DNA from: Flavobacterium sp.
GTDB taxonomy: Bacteria; Bacteroidota; Bacteroidia; Flavobacteriales; Flavobacteriaceae
Direction: 5' to 3'
Length of the DNA: 58,271 nucleotides
Assembly: GCA_020403245.1 (NCBI GenBank)
Contig: JADBYA010000025.1
Span: 1 to 58,271 of the forward strand
The notes below the pieces were generated by a model. That model did not search any database. It had not been told where the DNA came from and was given only the letters and a program-made list of their open reading frames with translations. Numbering within the stretch: position 1 is the first letter of the stretch; the number at the start of each line of letters is the position of its first letter. The position numbers were made by a program, and so were the translations under genes. Shown one piece after another: positions 39,520 to 47,867 of this stretch.

Positions 39520-41103
39520 ATGAATAAATTGTTTTTCCGATTGCTTGTAATATTAATGAGTTTGTCCTTAATTGGTATAATTCTTGTTCAAGTATATTGG
39601 TTTGATAAATCATTTGAAAATAATGAGGAACAATTTAGATATCATGTCAAACAAGTTCTTGGTAATGTTGCTGATAAAATCCAAAAGAATGAAGTTTATA
39701 CTTTTTATGAAACCTACAATAGGTTAAAAGATAGTACAGGTAAAATTCCTGAAAAAAGTGATTTTTTGGAATTTGGCTATTATCAAAGAGACTCAAGAAC
39801 CAATGAAACAATAATTTATTCTAATAGCATAATTTCTGAAGATTACGGAATTTCACCATCGTTCTTTGATAAAAAATTAGACAGTATAAAACAAATAAAG
39901 AATTTGTCTTCTAAACGAAAAACGGAAATCTATAATGAAAATATTGATAATTCAAGTATAAAGCAAAAAATAACACCTGATGTGAAAATTGAAAAATCAG
40001 GACGTTTAGATTTGTTAGATAAAACTGTGTTTGAAATTTCTTATAAAGATATTGCTGCTTTAAAGCCAATTCAGGAAAGAGTTTCAAATGAAATTTTATT
40101 GAAATTACTAACAGATGAACTTAATGAATATGGTGTTAAAACACCATTTGAATATAGTGTTTATAGTAATGGATTAGCGACAAAAATAAAATCAGAACGG
40201 TTTGTTTATGATAAATCATCCACCTATTCAATTCCAATTTTTAATGATAATGAAGACAATAATAAATACCAATTATTAATCACATTTCCCCAAAAAAAGA
40301 AGTTCCTTTTTTCTGAACTAATGGGAATTTGTATTTTATCAATAATATTTACTTTAGTAATAATAGTAGCGTATTCTAGTGCTTTAAGTCAATTGATTAA
40401 ACAACGTCAGATTTCAGAAATAAAAACAGATTTCATTAATAATATGACACACGAATTTAAAACTCCGATTGCCACTATTAATTTAGCATTGGACGCTATC
40501 AAAAATCCAAAAGTAATTGTTGATAAAGACAAAGTGCAACGCTATTTGCAAATGATTAGAGATGAAAATAAACGAATGCATGCTCAAGTTGAGAATGTTT
40601 TGAGAATATCAAAACTTGAAAAGAAAGAATTAGAAATTAAAAAGAAATCAAATAACATTCATGATATTATTGAAGATGCTGTTGAACATGTACATTTAAT
40701 AATTGAAGATAGAGGTGGAACAATTACTCAAAATTTAGCAGCAAAAAGAACTACAGTTTTATTAAATGATATGCATTTTACAAATGTATTAGTAAATATA
40801 TTAGATAACGCCATTAAATACTCACCTGAAACACCTATCATAAATGTTTCTACTGAGAATGTTAAGGAATTTATTTTTATTAAAATTAAAGACAATGGTT
40901 CTGGTATTTCAAAAGCAGCCCAAAAAAGAATATTTGAAAAGTTTTATCGCGAACACACTGGCGATGTTCATAATGTTAAAGGACATGGGTTAGGTTTAGC
41001 TTATGTTAAAAGAATTATTGAAGATCACGATTGTGAAATTTTTGTTGAAAGTGAAAAAGGAAAAGGAAGTACATTTATAATAAAAGTCCCACTCATAAAT
41101 TAA
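39520..41103 (+). CDS. Membrane sensor histidine kinase
   Basis: A 527-residue kinase with an N-terminal transmembrane helix (residues about 5-27), a periplasmic domain of about 240 residues not matching a known sensor fold, and a second helix (about 268-290). Then the dimerisation/phospho-acceptor domain with H311 in NNMTHEFKTPIATI, and the ATPase domain with N-box (NILDNAIKYS), KDNGSGIS and GHGLGLAYVK. There is no HAMP domain. The regulator follows 5 bases later, so this is a cognate pair, similar to the Bacteroidota RprX/RprY type. A TAAATTTG box at 39508-39515 sits just before the start, suggesting a very short leader. Confidence 0.93.
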   Translation: MNKLFFRLLVILMSLSLIGIILVQVYWFDKSFENNEEQFRYHVKQVLGNVADKIQKNEVYTFYETYNRLKDSTGKIPEKSDFLEFGYYQRDSRTNETIIYSNSIISEDYGISPSFFDKKLDSIKQIKNLSSKRKTEIYNENIDNSSIKQKITPDVKIEKSGRLDLLDKTVFEISYKDIAALKPIQERVSNEILLKLLTDELNEYGVKTPFEYSVYSNGLATKIKSERFVYDKSSTYSIPIFNDNEDNNKYQLLITFPQKKKFLFSELMGICILSIIFTLVIIVAYSSALSQLIKQRQISEIKTDFINNMTHEFKTPIATINLALDAIKNPKVIVDKDKVQRYLQMIRDENKRMHAQVENVLRISKLEKKELEIKKKSNNIHDIIEDAVEHVHLIIEDRGGTITQNLAAKRTTVLLNDMHFTNVLVNILDNAIKYSPETPIINVSTENVKEFIFIKIKDNGSGISKAAQKRIFEKFYREHTGDVHNVKGHGLGLAYVKRIIEDHDCEIFVESEKGKGSTFIIKVPLIN

Positions 41104-41108
41104 AATAT

Positions 41109-41810
41109 ATGGAAAATAATAAAAAAATATTGCTAGTAGAAGATGATCAAAACTTTGGAATAGTTTTGAGAGAATTTTTATCGTTGAATGATTTTGATGT
41201 AACCTTAGCCAAAAATGGTATGGAAGGTTTTGAAAAATTTAAAAAAGACAATTTTGATTTGTGCATTTTGGATGTTATGATGCCCTACAAAGATGGTTAT
41301 ACTTTAGCCAAAGAAATAAGAGAAAAAAATAAAGATATACCATTAATTTTTCTAACTGCAAAGTCAATGAAAGAAGATGTAATGAAAGGATACAAAGTGG
41401 GTGCAGATGATTATTTAAATAAACCGTTTGATTCTGATGTGTTATTGATGAAGATTAAAGCTATTATTCAAAGAAAAGCAGTTGAGAATAAAAATGAACC
41501 TGCTAAATTTGAATTCCAAATTGGTAAATTTCTTTTAAATTCTAAATTACGTTTTCTAAAGTTTGGTGATAACGAACCAATTAAATTGTCACCAAAAGAG
41601 TCTGAATTATTAAAAATGATGGCTATTTATGAAAATGATTTGATGCCAAGAGAATTGGCTTTGACTAAAATATGGAGAGAGGATAATTATTTTACTTCTA
41701 GAAGTATGGATGTATATATAGCTAAACTTCGTAAATATTTAAAAGAAGATCCAGAAGTTGAAATTCTTAACATTCACGGTGAAGGATTTAGATTAGTGGT
41801 TAAAAAATAG
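41109..41810 (+). CDS. OmpR/PhoB-type response regulator
   Basis: A 233-residue regulator paired with the upstream kinase. The receiver has E11-D12-D13, phospho-acceptor D55 (LCILDVMMPYKDG), TAK and the NKPFD lysine. The C-terminal winged helix starts near residue 135, with LSPKESELLKMMAIYENDL, RSMDVYIAKLRKYLKEDPEVE and IHGEGFRLV. Close to the RprY group of Bacteroidota, but the regulated genes cannot be told from the sequence here. It ends in a clear terminator. Confidence 0.94.
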   Translation: MENNKKILLVEDDQNFGIVLREFLSLNDFDVTLAKNGMEGFEKFKKDNFDLCILDVMMPYKDGYTLAKEIREKNKDIPLIFLTAKSMKEDVMKGYKVGADDYLNKPFDSDVLLMKIKAIIQRKAVENKNEPAKFEFQIGKFLLNSKLRFLKFGDNEPIKLSPKESELLKMMAIYENDLMPRELALTKIWREDNYFTSRSMDVYIAKLRKYLKEDPEVEILNIHGEGFRLVVKK

Positions 41811-41812
41811 GC

Positions 41813-41840
41813 AAATGGCTCCAAGAAATTGGAGCCATTT
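41813..41840. terminator. Bidirectional terminator with GAAA loop
   Basis: A perfect 12-bp stem (41813-41824 with 41829-41840) is capped by a GAAA tetraloop. It lies between the converging response regulator and thioesterase genes; its right arm touches the thioesterase stop. Confidence 0.88.
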
Positions 41841-42577
41841 TACTTTAAATTTATTTGAAGGGCAAAGTTTGTTTTCTCATTACTGTGAATACCAAAAATA
41901 AGACCAGTTTCAGTATTTTTCTCACTAATGTCAACTTCATCGTTTAATGATAGTTCTTTGAGGTAATTCATTTCAAAGTTGACAATTTTTTGACTTTGAA
42001 TTATTTCATAATCTATTAAATCCAAACACCATTCTAAATACTTCACACTGTTTACATGATTGACAATATCTAAATCGGAAAGTTGCACCCGACGACTAGC
42101 GACGGTATTCCTGTCATGTTGAAAATCTATTTTACTGAAAGGTTCAGATGTTGCTCGTTCTGGAAATTTTTGAAAGTGTTCGTGAGCCAAAGCCAAATTT
42201 TCTGGTCGTCGCGTTTTAGTGTTAAAAACTGCCCAAAACGTTTCGCAACCAATTATTTTTTCATCTCCAATATACATTTCCAAGCAACGAATAGATCGTG
42301 AATTTTCCAATGAATTAATCCAAGTTGTTACCGTAATTGCATCACGCCATTTTGGTAAACGGTTTATCTCAACTCGCATTCTGCTTAAAACCCACGCTTG
42401 GTTAAACTCTTGCATATCGCTAAAACTTATCCCACCAAGTTCAGCATGTGTTGCAGCAGTTAATTGTAAAATATTGCATAAATCAGTATATTTCAAAAAA
42501 CCATTAGGATAACATTGCAGAAAAGTAATGTTCCAATCTTGTTGATGAATAGAGGTGAAGTTGGTTGAAATTGGCAT
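41840..42577 (-). CDS. Acyl-ACP thioesterase
   Basis: Hydrolyses acyl-ACP to free fatty acids, or possibly acyl-CoA. The 245-residue protein is a double hotdog of the plant FatA/FatB-like acyl-ACP thioesterase family. First hotdog: LSRMRVEINRLPKWRDAITV. Second hotdog: SDLDIVNHVNSVKYLEW with the conserved Asn-His-x-Asn set, then EMNYLKEL. Bacterial members are common in Bacteroidota. It begins the 42-52 kb block of minus-strand genes, with miaA 28 bases upstream, possibly in one transcript. Confidence 0.88.
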   Translation of the reverse strand: MPISTNFTSIHQQDWNITFLQCYPNGFLKYTDLCNILQLTAATHAELGGISFSDMQEFNQAWVLSRMRVEINRLPKWRDAITVTTWINSLENSRSIRCLEMYIGDEKIIGCETFWAVFNTKTRRPENLALAHEHFQKFPERATSEPFSKIDFQHDRNTVASRRVQLSDLDIVNHVNSVKYLEWCLDLIDYEIIQSQKIVNFEMNYLKELSLNDEVDISEKNTETGLIFGIHSNEKTNFALQINLK

Positions 42578-42604
42578 TTAGTATTAAGATATGAGTATTA
42601 AGAA

Positions 42605-43546
42605 TTAAGACTTTATATGCTGATTAATATGTTTTATAATCTTTTTTCTATCCGTTAAATAATCAAACCAAATGGCATTTTCAGTTCGTTTAAACCAAGT
42701 AATTTGGCGTTTTGCAAAACGACGAGTATTCATTTTAATTTGTTCAACGGCATTCCCGAGCAGTCGGGAATCTTCAATATTGGAATCAAAATAATCGAAA
42801 AGTTCTCTATAACCGACGGTTTGAAGCGCATTTAAATTTTTATTTGGAATAAGATTTTCGACTTCTTTTAACAATCCTTCGTTAATCATGATGTCAACGC
42901 GCTGGTTAATTCGATTGTACATAATTTCTCTCTCGGCTTCAAGACCAATGATGATAGGAGTAAAGTTGCGCTGGTTTTTCTTTTGGTTAATAAAACTAGA
43001 ATAGGGTTTTCCTGTTCCAATGCAAACTTCTACAAAACGTTTCATTCGCTGAGGGTTTTGCAATGTTTGTGGATTTTTGTTGGATAGTTTTTGGTAATAA
43101 TCAATATCTAATTCCATTAACTTATTTTGTAAATAATCTATTCCAAATAACTCAAAATCAGCATTTATTTTTTTCCTAATGTTCTCATCAATTTCCGGAA
43201 AATCATCAAAACCTTTCAAAACTGCATCAACATATAAACCCGAACCGCCGACCATGATTTGGATATTATTTTTTAAAAATAATTCGTCTAATTTGGCGAT
43301 GGCTTCTAGTTCAAAATCGCCTACTGAGTAATTTTCAAAGATGGATTTGTTTTGAATAAAATGATGTGAGGCACTAGCCATTTCTTCCTGAGATGGAACA
43401 GCTGTTCCGATAGTCATTTCTTTAAAAAACTGTCGGCTGTCGCAAGAAATGATTTCACAACCATAATGTTTTGCTAAAGCAATGCTTAAGGAAGTTTTCC
43501 CGATTGCTGTTGGTCCGATAATGGTGATGAGATATTTTTTTTTCAA
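42605..43546 (-). CDS. miaA: tRNA dimethylallyltransferase, TTG start
   Basis: Adds dimethylallyl to A37 of tRNAs reading UNN codons. The 313-residue protein has the P-loop GPTAIGKTS (about 11-19), ISCDSRQFFKEM, GGSGLYVDAVLKGF, the QNPQRMKRFVEV region and the C-terminal NTRRFAKRQITWFKR. The start codon is TTG; no ATG lies nearby. Between YFD and NTRRFAKRQ it has SNIEDSRLLGNAVEQIKM, about four residues more than I expect for relatives, and the DNA there is a perfect palindrome (42752-42771). Confidence 0.94.
   Translation of the reverse strand: MKKKYLITIIGPTAIGKTSLSIALAKHYGCEIISCDSRQFFKEMTIGTAVPSQEEMASASHHFIQNKSIFENYSVGDFELEAIAKLDELFLKNNIQIMVGGSGLYVDAVLKGFDDFPEIDENIRKKINADFELFGIDYLQNKLMELDIDYYQKLSNKNPQTLQNPQRMKRFVEVCIGTGKPYSSFINQKKNQRNFTPIIIGLEAEREIMYNRINQRVDIMINEGLLKEVENLIPNKNLNALQTVGYRELFDYFDSNIEDSRLLGNAVEQIKMNTRRFAKRQITWFKRTENAIWFDYLTDRKKIIKHINQHIKS
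42752..42771. repeat. Palindrome ATTCCCGA-GCAG-TCGGGAAT inside miaA
   Basis: A perfect 8-bp dyad with a 4-base loop, in frame within miaA and encoding part of EDSRLLGN. A related dyad with the TCCCGA/TCGGGA core lies inside the DUF1015 gene at 46174-46189. The pair suggests a mobile or spreading micro-palindrome tolerated in reading frames. Confidence 0.75.
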
Positions 43547-43561
43547 TTACTGCATTTTTTT

Positions 43562-43656
43562 AGCCCAGATTGTAGCGGCATCCTTTTATAAATTTGTAAT
43601 GAGCGGTTTGCTGATTACAAATTTATAAAAGATATAGCGGAAAGCTGGATTGGCTC
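43562..43656. repeat. Structured intergenic repeat element upstream of miaA
   Basis: A core of 18 perfectly paired bases (43583-43600 with 43614-43631) around a 13-base loop is flanked by AGCCCAG at 43562 and by AGCGGAAAGCTGG and GGCTCC on the right. AGCGG also occurs on the left (43574), so outer arms partly pair and partly repeat. From memory, Flavobacterium genomes carry many intergenic copies with the words AGCGGCATCC and GATATAGCGGAAAGCTGG; only one copy is in this window. It fills the gap between miaA and the exonuclease/GIY-YIG gene. Confidence 0.7.
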
Positions 43657-43667
43657 CAAATAAAAAA

Positions 43668-45029
43668 TTAAAACTTTACAATTCTTATTACTTTGTGTCG
43701 TCTCAAATAGCCCTGAATAATGGTTCGAGTATCGCGATTATTCTGCATTGGAATGATGATGTTTGTAAGGATTTCAATATTGTTAATTTGATAGTTTAAA
43801 TCATAAAAGCAATATCCTTTGTAAATGCCATTTTCTATAAGTACGGCACTGCGTTCATCAACAGTTCTTCCTCTGTCAATTACGACCATATTGTCGTTTT
43901 GAAATTTATTTTTTTGGATAAATTCTTCCACTCTTTCGTTATATTCTTCGGGAGAAATTTTACCTATACAAGCACCATCGCACTCTTTTATCTTGTACTG
44001 AAAACATTCGTTTTTTGTATCGTAGAGGTTGGTGTATTTTTGGCATAAATTATAATGTGCTGTAATCCTAAACATGGCATTTTTTGCTTCATTGATGGAA
44101 GTAAATGATGTGATTTCTTTTTTTCGACCATCAGCTTTTAGCAATTTAAGGTTGATATAGCCATTTTCATCTTTCACGCCATACAACGCATATTGATAAA
44201 TGCTTTTGCGTTGCGCTCTGTTGTAAATAGGTTTATTTATTTTTATTTCCTCACTTTCCTTGAGTAGCGCGATGAGTTCGCTACCAGTTTCTTCATAAGT
44301 TACGGCAAATACTTCGGCTTGAATTTTTTTAGATTTTCTGGATGTTCCCGTAAAATGCTGGTTTACACGTTTTTTTATGTTTTTACTTTTACCAATGTAT
44401 ATTAATTCACCCTTTTCGTTGTGGATATAATAAATGCCAGTTTTGTTTGGCAAACTTTCCACTAAATCTAATAATTTTGGCGACAAGCCTTTCTTTATTT
44501 CGGCTTTTATAGAACTAATTAAAATTTCTTTTTCGACATCTTTCGCTAGCAGCATTTTAAATAATTTTACCGTTGCCATAGCATCACCACTTGCTCTGTG
44601 TCTATCAGTAACCGGAATGCCTAGCGCACGAACGAGTTTACCTAAACTATAAGAAACTTGTCCGGGAATTAATTTTTGAGATAGTTCTACTGTGCAGAGA
44701 GTTGGTCTTATAAAATCATATCCCAATCGAGTGAATTCGGTTCTCAGAATGCGATAATCAAAAGAGGAATTATGTGCTACAACAATACAATCTTGGGTGA
44801 TTTCGATAATTCGTTTAGCTATTTCATAGAATTTTGGAGCAGAACGCAACATGGCATTATTGATTCCAGTCAATTTCACTACAAACGGTTGAATGGGTTT
44901 TTCAGGATTTACTAAACTTATGAATTGGTCGACTACCTCATGACCGTCAAATTTATAAATGGCGATTTCGGTAATTCCTTCTTCGTTGAATTGTCCTCCA
45001 GTGGTTTCTATGTCGAGTATGGCGTACAT
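43668..45029 (-). CDS. Exonuclease domain fused to a UvrC-like GIY-YIG nuclease
   Basis: A 453-residue fusion. Residues about 1-165 are a DnaQ-like DEDDh 3'-5' exonuclease (YAILDIETTGGQ, VAHNSSFDYRIL, HRASGDAMAT). Residues about 195-275 are a GIY-YIG endonuclease (TGIYYIHN, LIYIGKSKNIKKRVNQHF, E in EETGSELIALLKE) resembling the N-terminal incision module of UvrC or Cho. A UvrC-like region with cysteines follows (CQKYTNLYD, CFQYKIKECDGACIG). The same architecture is known in actinobacteria. Probably acts in DNA repair; a separate uvrC would be expected elsewhere. Complete, ending RRHKVIRIVKF. Confidence 0.9.
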   Translation of the reverse strand: MYAILDIETTGGQFNEEGITEIAIYKFDGHEVVDQFISLVNPEKPIQPFVVKLTGINNAMLRSAPKFYEIAKRIIEITQDCIVVAHNSSFDYRILRTEFTRLGYDFIRPTLCTVELSQKLIPGQVSYSLGKLVRALGIPVTDRHRASGDAMATVKLFKMLLAKDVEKEILISSIKAEIKKGLSPKLLDLVESLPNKTGIYYIHNEKGELIYIGKSKNIKKRVNQHFTGTSRKSKKIQAEVFAVTYEETGSELIALLKESEEIKINKPIYNRAQRKSIYQYALYGVKDENGYINLKLLKADGRKKEITSFTSINEAKNAMFRITAHYNLCQKYTNLYDTKNECFQYKIKECDGACIGKISPEEYNERVEEFIQKNKFQNDNMVVIDRGRTVDERSAVLIENGIYKGYCFYDLNYQINNIEILTNIIIPMQNNRDTRTIIQGYLRRHKVIRIVKF

Positions 45030-45042
45030 TTTTTATCTATAG

Positions 45043-45082
45043 AATCTAAAAAATTAAAAATATCAAAATGATTTTTTAGATT
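45043..45082. repeat. 12-bp inverted repeat between yggS and the exonuclease/GIY-YIG gene
   Basis: AATCTAAAAAAT (45043-45054) and ATTTTTTAGATT (45071-45082) are perfectly complementary with a 16-base loop. AT-only stem; may be a weak terminator for yggS. Confidence 0.55.
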
Positions 45083-45101
45083 TTTAGATTTTTTCATTTT
45101 T

Positions 45102-45764
45102 TTAATTTCTATTTCCAAATATACTACTTCCAATCCGCACCATTGTGCTGCCACAATCTATTGCCAATTGATAATCACCACTCATTCCCGTTGATAAAGT
45201 ATTCAGTTGGCAGTTAGTAGTGTTCAGTGATTTGTATTTATCGAAAATCGATTTTAGATATTGAAATTCTTTTTTTATTTGTTCTTGATTATCAGTAAAT
45301 GTTGCCATTCCCATTAAACCAATAACTTTTATATTCGTCATTCCTTTGAACTCATCAGAATTTAATAATTCTTCCAATTCATTTTCGTCCAAACCAAATT
45401 TTGTTTCTTCCTCAGCAATGTGAATTTGAAGCAAACAATTGATGTTTTTTCGCCAACGAACGGCTTGACGGTTGATTTCTTTTAATAACTTCAAACTGTC
45501 TACTCCGTGAATGAGTTTCACATAAGGAATCATATATTTCACCTTATTCGACTGAACGTGACCAATCATGTGCCATTCAATATCCTTTGGCATTTGCTGC
45601 CATTTTTCGGTCATTTCTTGGATTTTGTTTTCACCAAAAATGCGTTGTCCAGCATGGTAAGCTTCCATTAAATCTTCGATAGGTTTGGTTTTGGAAACCG
45701 CAACAAGTGTTACATTATCTGGAAGTTGGGATTTTATTTGGAGTAAATTTTCTTCTATTGGCAT
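45102..45764 (-). CDS. yggS: YggS-family PLP-binding protein
   Basis: A 220-residue single-domain barrel that binds PLP and keeps B6 vitamers balanced; no catalytic activity is known. The PLP lysine is in LVAVSKTKP, followed by FGENKIQEM, WHMIGHVQSNK, LLQIHIAEEETKFG and the C-terminal LSTGMSGDYQLAIDCGSTMVRIGSSIFG. Length and motifs are complete. It may be co-transcribed with the exonuclease/GIY-YIG gene downstream. Confidence 0.94.
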   Translation of the reverse strand: MPIEENLLQIKSQLPDNVTLVAVSKTKPIEDLMEAYHAGQRIFGENKIQEMTEKWQQMPKDIEWHMIGHVQSNKVKYMIPYVKLIHGVDSLKLLKEINRQAVRWRKNINCLLQIHIAEEETKFGLDENELEELLNSDEFKGMTNIKVIGLMGMATFTDNQEQIKKEFQYLKSIFDKYKSLNTTNCQLNTLSTGMSGDYQLAIDCGSTMVRIGSSIFGNRN

Positions 45765-45788
45765 TTTATTTCATTCTATTTGTTTTTG

Positions 45789-45849
45789 AACACCGATTTA
45801 AGAAATCCATAAAATTTTAAAAATTTAGCTAATTTCTTAAATCAGTGTT
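45789..45849. repeat. 18-bp inverted repeat between DUF1015 and yggS genes
   Basis: Arms 45789-45806 and 45832-45849 are complementary at 17 of 18 positions (AACACCGATTTAAGAAAT against its complement). The loop of 25 bases is itself AT-rich and partly self-complementary. Looks like a dispersed intergenic element or terminator. A half-similar phrase (AAATCTGTGTTC) occurs at 5931-5942. Confidence 0.65.
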
Positions 45850-45876
45850 TCTATAAATTCATGTATTTTATCAAAT

Positions 45877-47115
45877 TTATAATTCATAAATCATCAATCC
45901 ACTTCTGAACTTTGGTTCGATGTAAGTTGATTTTGGCGGCATAATTAAACCGTTGTCTGCCAATGCTTTAATCTCCGAAATATCACTTGGGTAAAGCATG
46001 AAACCAACTTCAAATTCGCCTTCGTCTACCAATTCTTTTATTGTTGCGATGGATTGTTTTCCAGGAATGTATTCAATGCGTTCGTCGTTTCGTAAATCTT
46101 CAATACCTAAAAGAGGTTGCAAGACTTTATCGTATAAAATTTGAGCGTCTAAATTCGTCAATATTGAATTTTGTCCCGAAACTTCGGGATTGAAATTGTC
46201 ATTGATTTTGTAAAAAAGTGCATAAAAACTTCCGTCAAGATACATTCCAAATTCAAATTTGCTTTGTGGTTTCCATAATTCTTGTTCTTTGTCTTTGATG
46301 ATGAAATGTTCTGAAAGTTTTTCGAGAAAATCGTTTTTGGAATAACCATTTAAATCACGAATAATTCTGTTAAATTCATAAATTTTAACCTGACTTTCAG
46401 CAATTAAGAAACTCATAAAATAGTTTAAATTCTCATTTCCTAAATGACTATCTTGGTCGTATAGCATTTCCGCTGAAGCTGAACGATGATGTCCATCGGC
46501 AATATACAATTCTGGAATTTCTTCAAATTGTTTGGTTAACCAAGCAATTTCTTCATCGGTTTCAATTTTCCAAAGTTGGTGTTTTTCTTTATTTGTGGTG
46601 GAATAATTGTAAATGGGTAAACTTTTTTTCTTTTCAAAAATCCAATTGTTTAAAACATCACTATCTGGATATGTGATTAGAACCGGTTCGGTATTAAAAC
46701 CCGTTTGATGCAGATAATCTTTGAAATATTCCACACGATATTGCAAAGTATCTTCATGTTTTTTGATGGTATTGTTTTTATAGTCATCGATAGAAGTTCC
46801 AGCGACTATTCCTGTGAAAGATTGTGTCTTGGTTTTGATTTCATATAAAAAGAAAACTGGTTTTTCTTCTTCCATAAAAACACCATCTTCTTTAAAATCT
46901 TGGTATTTATGAGCCACACCTTTAAAACGTTTGTCTAAAGTGATTTTCTGCGAATGCATATACGCAGGATGAATAACGTGCAAAAACGAATAGGGATTAA
47001 AACTTAACCAAGCCGCAAGTTCGGCCGAACTGTAATCGTCATAGTTTCTACAAGTTACCAATCCAATTTTATCTGGAGTTGGACGAACGGCTTTAAAGGG
47101 AATAATTTTAGACAT
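45877..47115 (-). CDS. DUF1015 family protein
   Basis: A 412-residue cytoplasmic protein that is nearly all DUF1015. It has AVRPTPDKIGLVTCRNYDDYSSAELAAWL near the start, YIADGHHRSASAEMLYD in the middle and LRNDERIEYIPGKQSI near the C-terminus. The YIADGHHR motif is the family's most conserved part and may be an active site. In many Bacteroidota the gene lies beside serA and serC, but not here. Biochemical role unproven. An in-frame palindrome at 46174-46189 encodes part of NPEVSGQN. Confidence 0.88.
   Translation of the reverse strand: MSKIIPFKAVRPTPDKIGLVTCRNYDDYSSAELAAWLSFNPYSFLHVIHPAYMHSQKITLDKRFKGVAHKYQDFKEDGVFMEEEKPVFFLYEIKTKTQSFTGIVAGTSIDDYKNNTIKKHEDTLQYRVEYFKDYLHQTGFNTEPVLITYPDSDVLNNWIFEKKKSLPIYNYSTTNKEKHQLWKIETDEEIAWLTKQFEEIPELYIADGHHRSASAEMLYDQDSHLGNENLNYFMSFLIAESQVKIYEFNRIIRDLNGYSKNDFLEKLSEHFIIKDKEQELWKPQSKFEFGMYLDGSFYALFYKINDNFNPEVSGQNSILTNLDAQILYDKVLQPLLGIEDLRNDERIEYIPGKQSIATIKELVDEGEFEVGFMLYPSDISEIKALADNGLIMPPKSTYIEPKFRSGLMIYEL
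46174..46189. repeat. Palindrome TCCCGA-AACT-TCGGGA inside the DUF1015 gene
   Basis: A perfect dyad with the same TCCCGA/TCGGGA core and 4-base centre as the palindrome in miaA. It lies in a loop-like stretch between two conserved blocks of the protein, where an insertion could be tolerated. Confidence 0.7.
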
Positions 47116-47216
47116 TGAAATAAAAAATATCCGTAAAGTTACAAATTTACAAATGCAACTTTACGGTTAATTTCAAATTTATGTTTTGTCTAAGTTTTGT
47201 TTTCTCTTTGGTTTAA

Positions 47217-47837
47217 TTAAAGTTTGAATTCAAATGAAAAATTTATAATATTAATTTCTTTCAATTTTCTTTCAACACCATTTTTTTTCATTTTAGAAAT
47301 GTCCGATTGAGACTCAAAACCTATTCCAAAGTTTATATCTTTTGTAACACCAAAACGTAATCCGATATTAAAACCTAAACCTGCATTCCAACCTTGGTTT
47401 CTATTTTTAAATGTTTCATCAATGGTTTGAATTTCTTCTTTTAAAAGTGAACTCGCATAAACTCCAATTCCACCATAAGCCGAAAGTTTGCTGTCTAATT
47501 GATTTTCAAGAATAAATAAAGAAAAGTTTAGATTTATTGGAAATCTTAAATAGGATTGATTTAAAGCATAACTTTCTCCCGATGAAACACCGTTTGCATT
47601 GAAAGCTAGTAAACCAACTCCTGTACTGAAAGTTATTCCTGATGGAAGTCTATAAAAGAAAACCATATCTCCAGAGTTAATACTTCCATTCAAATTTACC
47701 ATTTCATTTTGAACGAGTTTACCAAAACCAATTTTACCATTCGTGTTAAAACCGAATTCTGCTTTTTTTGCTTCTTCTTGAGCACTACCAAGTATTGTAA
47801 TTAATAGAAATAATAATGTTAATTGAACTTTTTTCAT
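47217..47837 (-). CDS. Small outer-membrane beta-barrel protein
   Basis: A 206-residue protein with signal peptide MKKVQLTLLFLLITILGSAQ. The rest alternates short beta strands and ends in an aromatic/hydrophobic strand (INIINFSFEFKL), as barrel proteins do. GLGFNIGLRFGVTKDINFGIGFESQSD is typical of the porin-family/outer membrane beta-barrel group in Flavobacteria. About eight strands are likely. No specific function. It is 30 bases downstream of the GRAM-like gene on the same strand, possibly co-transcribed. Confidence 0.72.
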   Translation of the reverse strand: MKKVQLTLLFLLITILGSAQEEAKKAEFGFNTNGKIGFGKLVQNEMVNLNGSINSGDMVFFYRLPSGITFSTGVGLLAFNANGVSSGESYALNQSYLRFPINLNFSLFILENQLDSKLSAYGGIGVYASSLLKEEIQTIDETFKNRNQGWNAGLGFNIGLRFGVTKDINFGIGFESQSDISKMKKNGVERKLKEINIINFSFEFKL

Positions 47838-47867
47838 TTTTTTTGATTTTTAAGGTTTAATAAGATT

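Noticed and set aside
43562..43656. tRNA or known structured RNA
   Set aside because: No cloverleaf, anticodon arm or CCA end fits; it is a single dominant hairpin with flanks.
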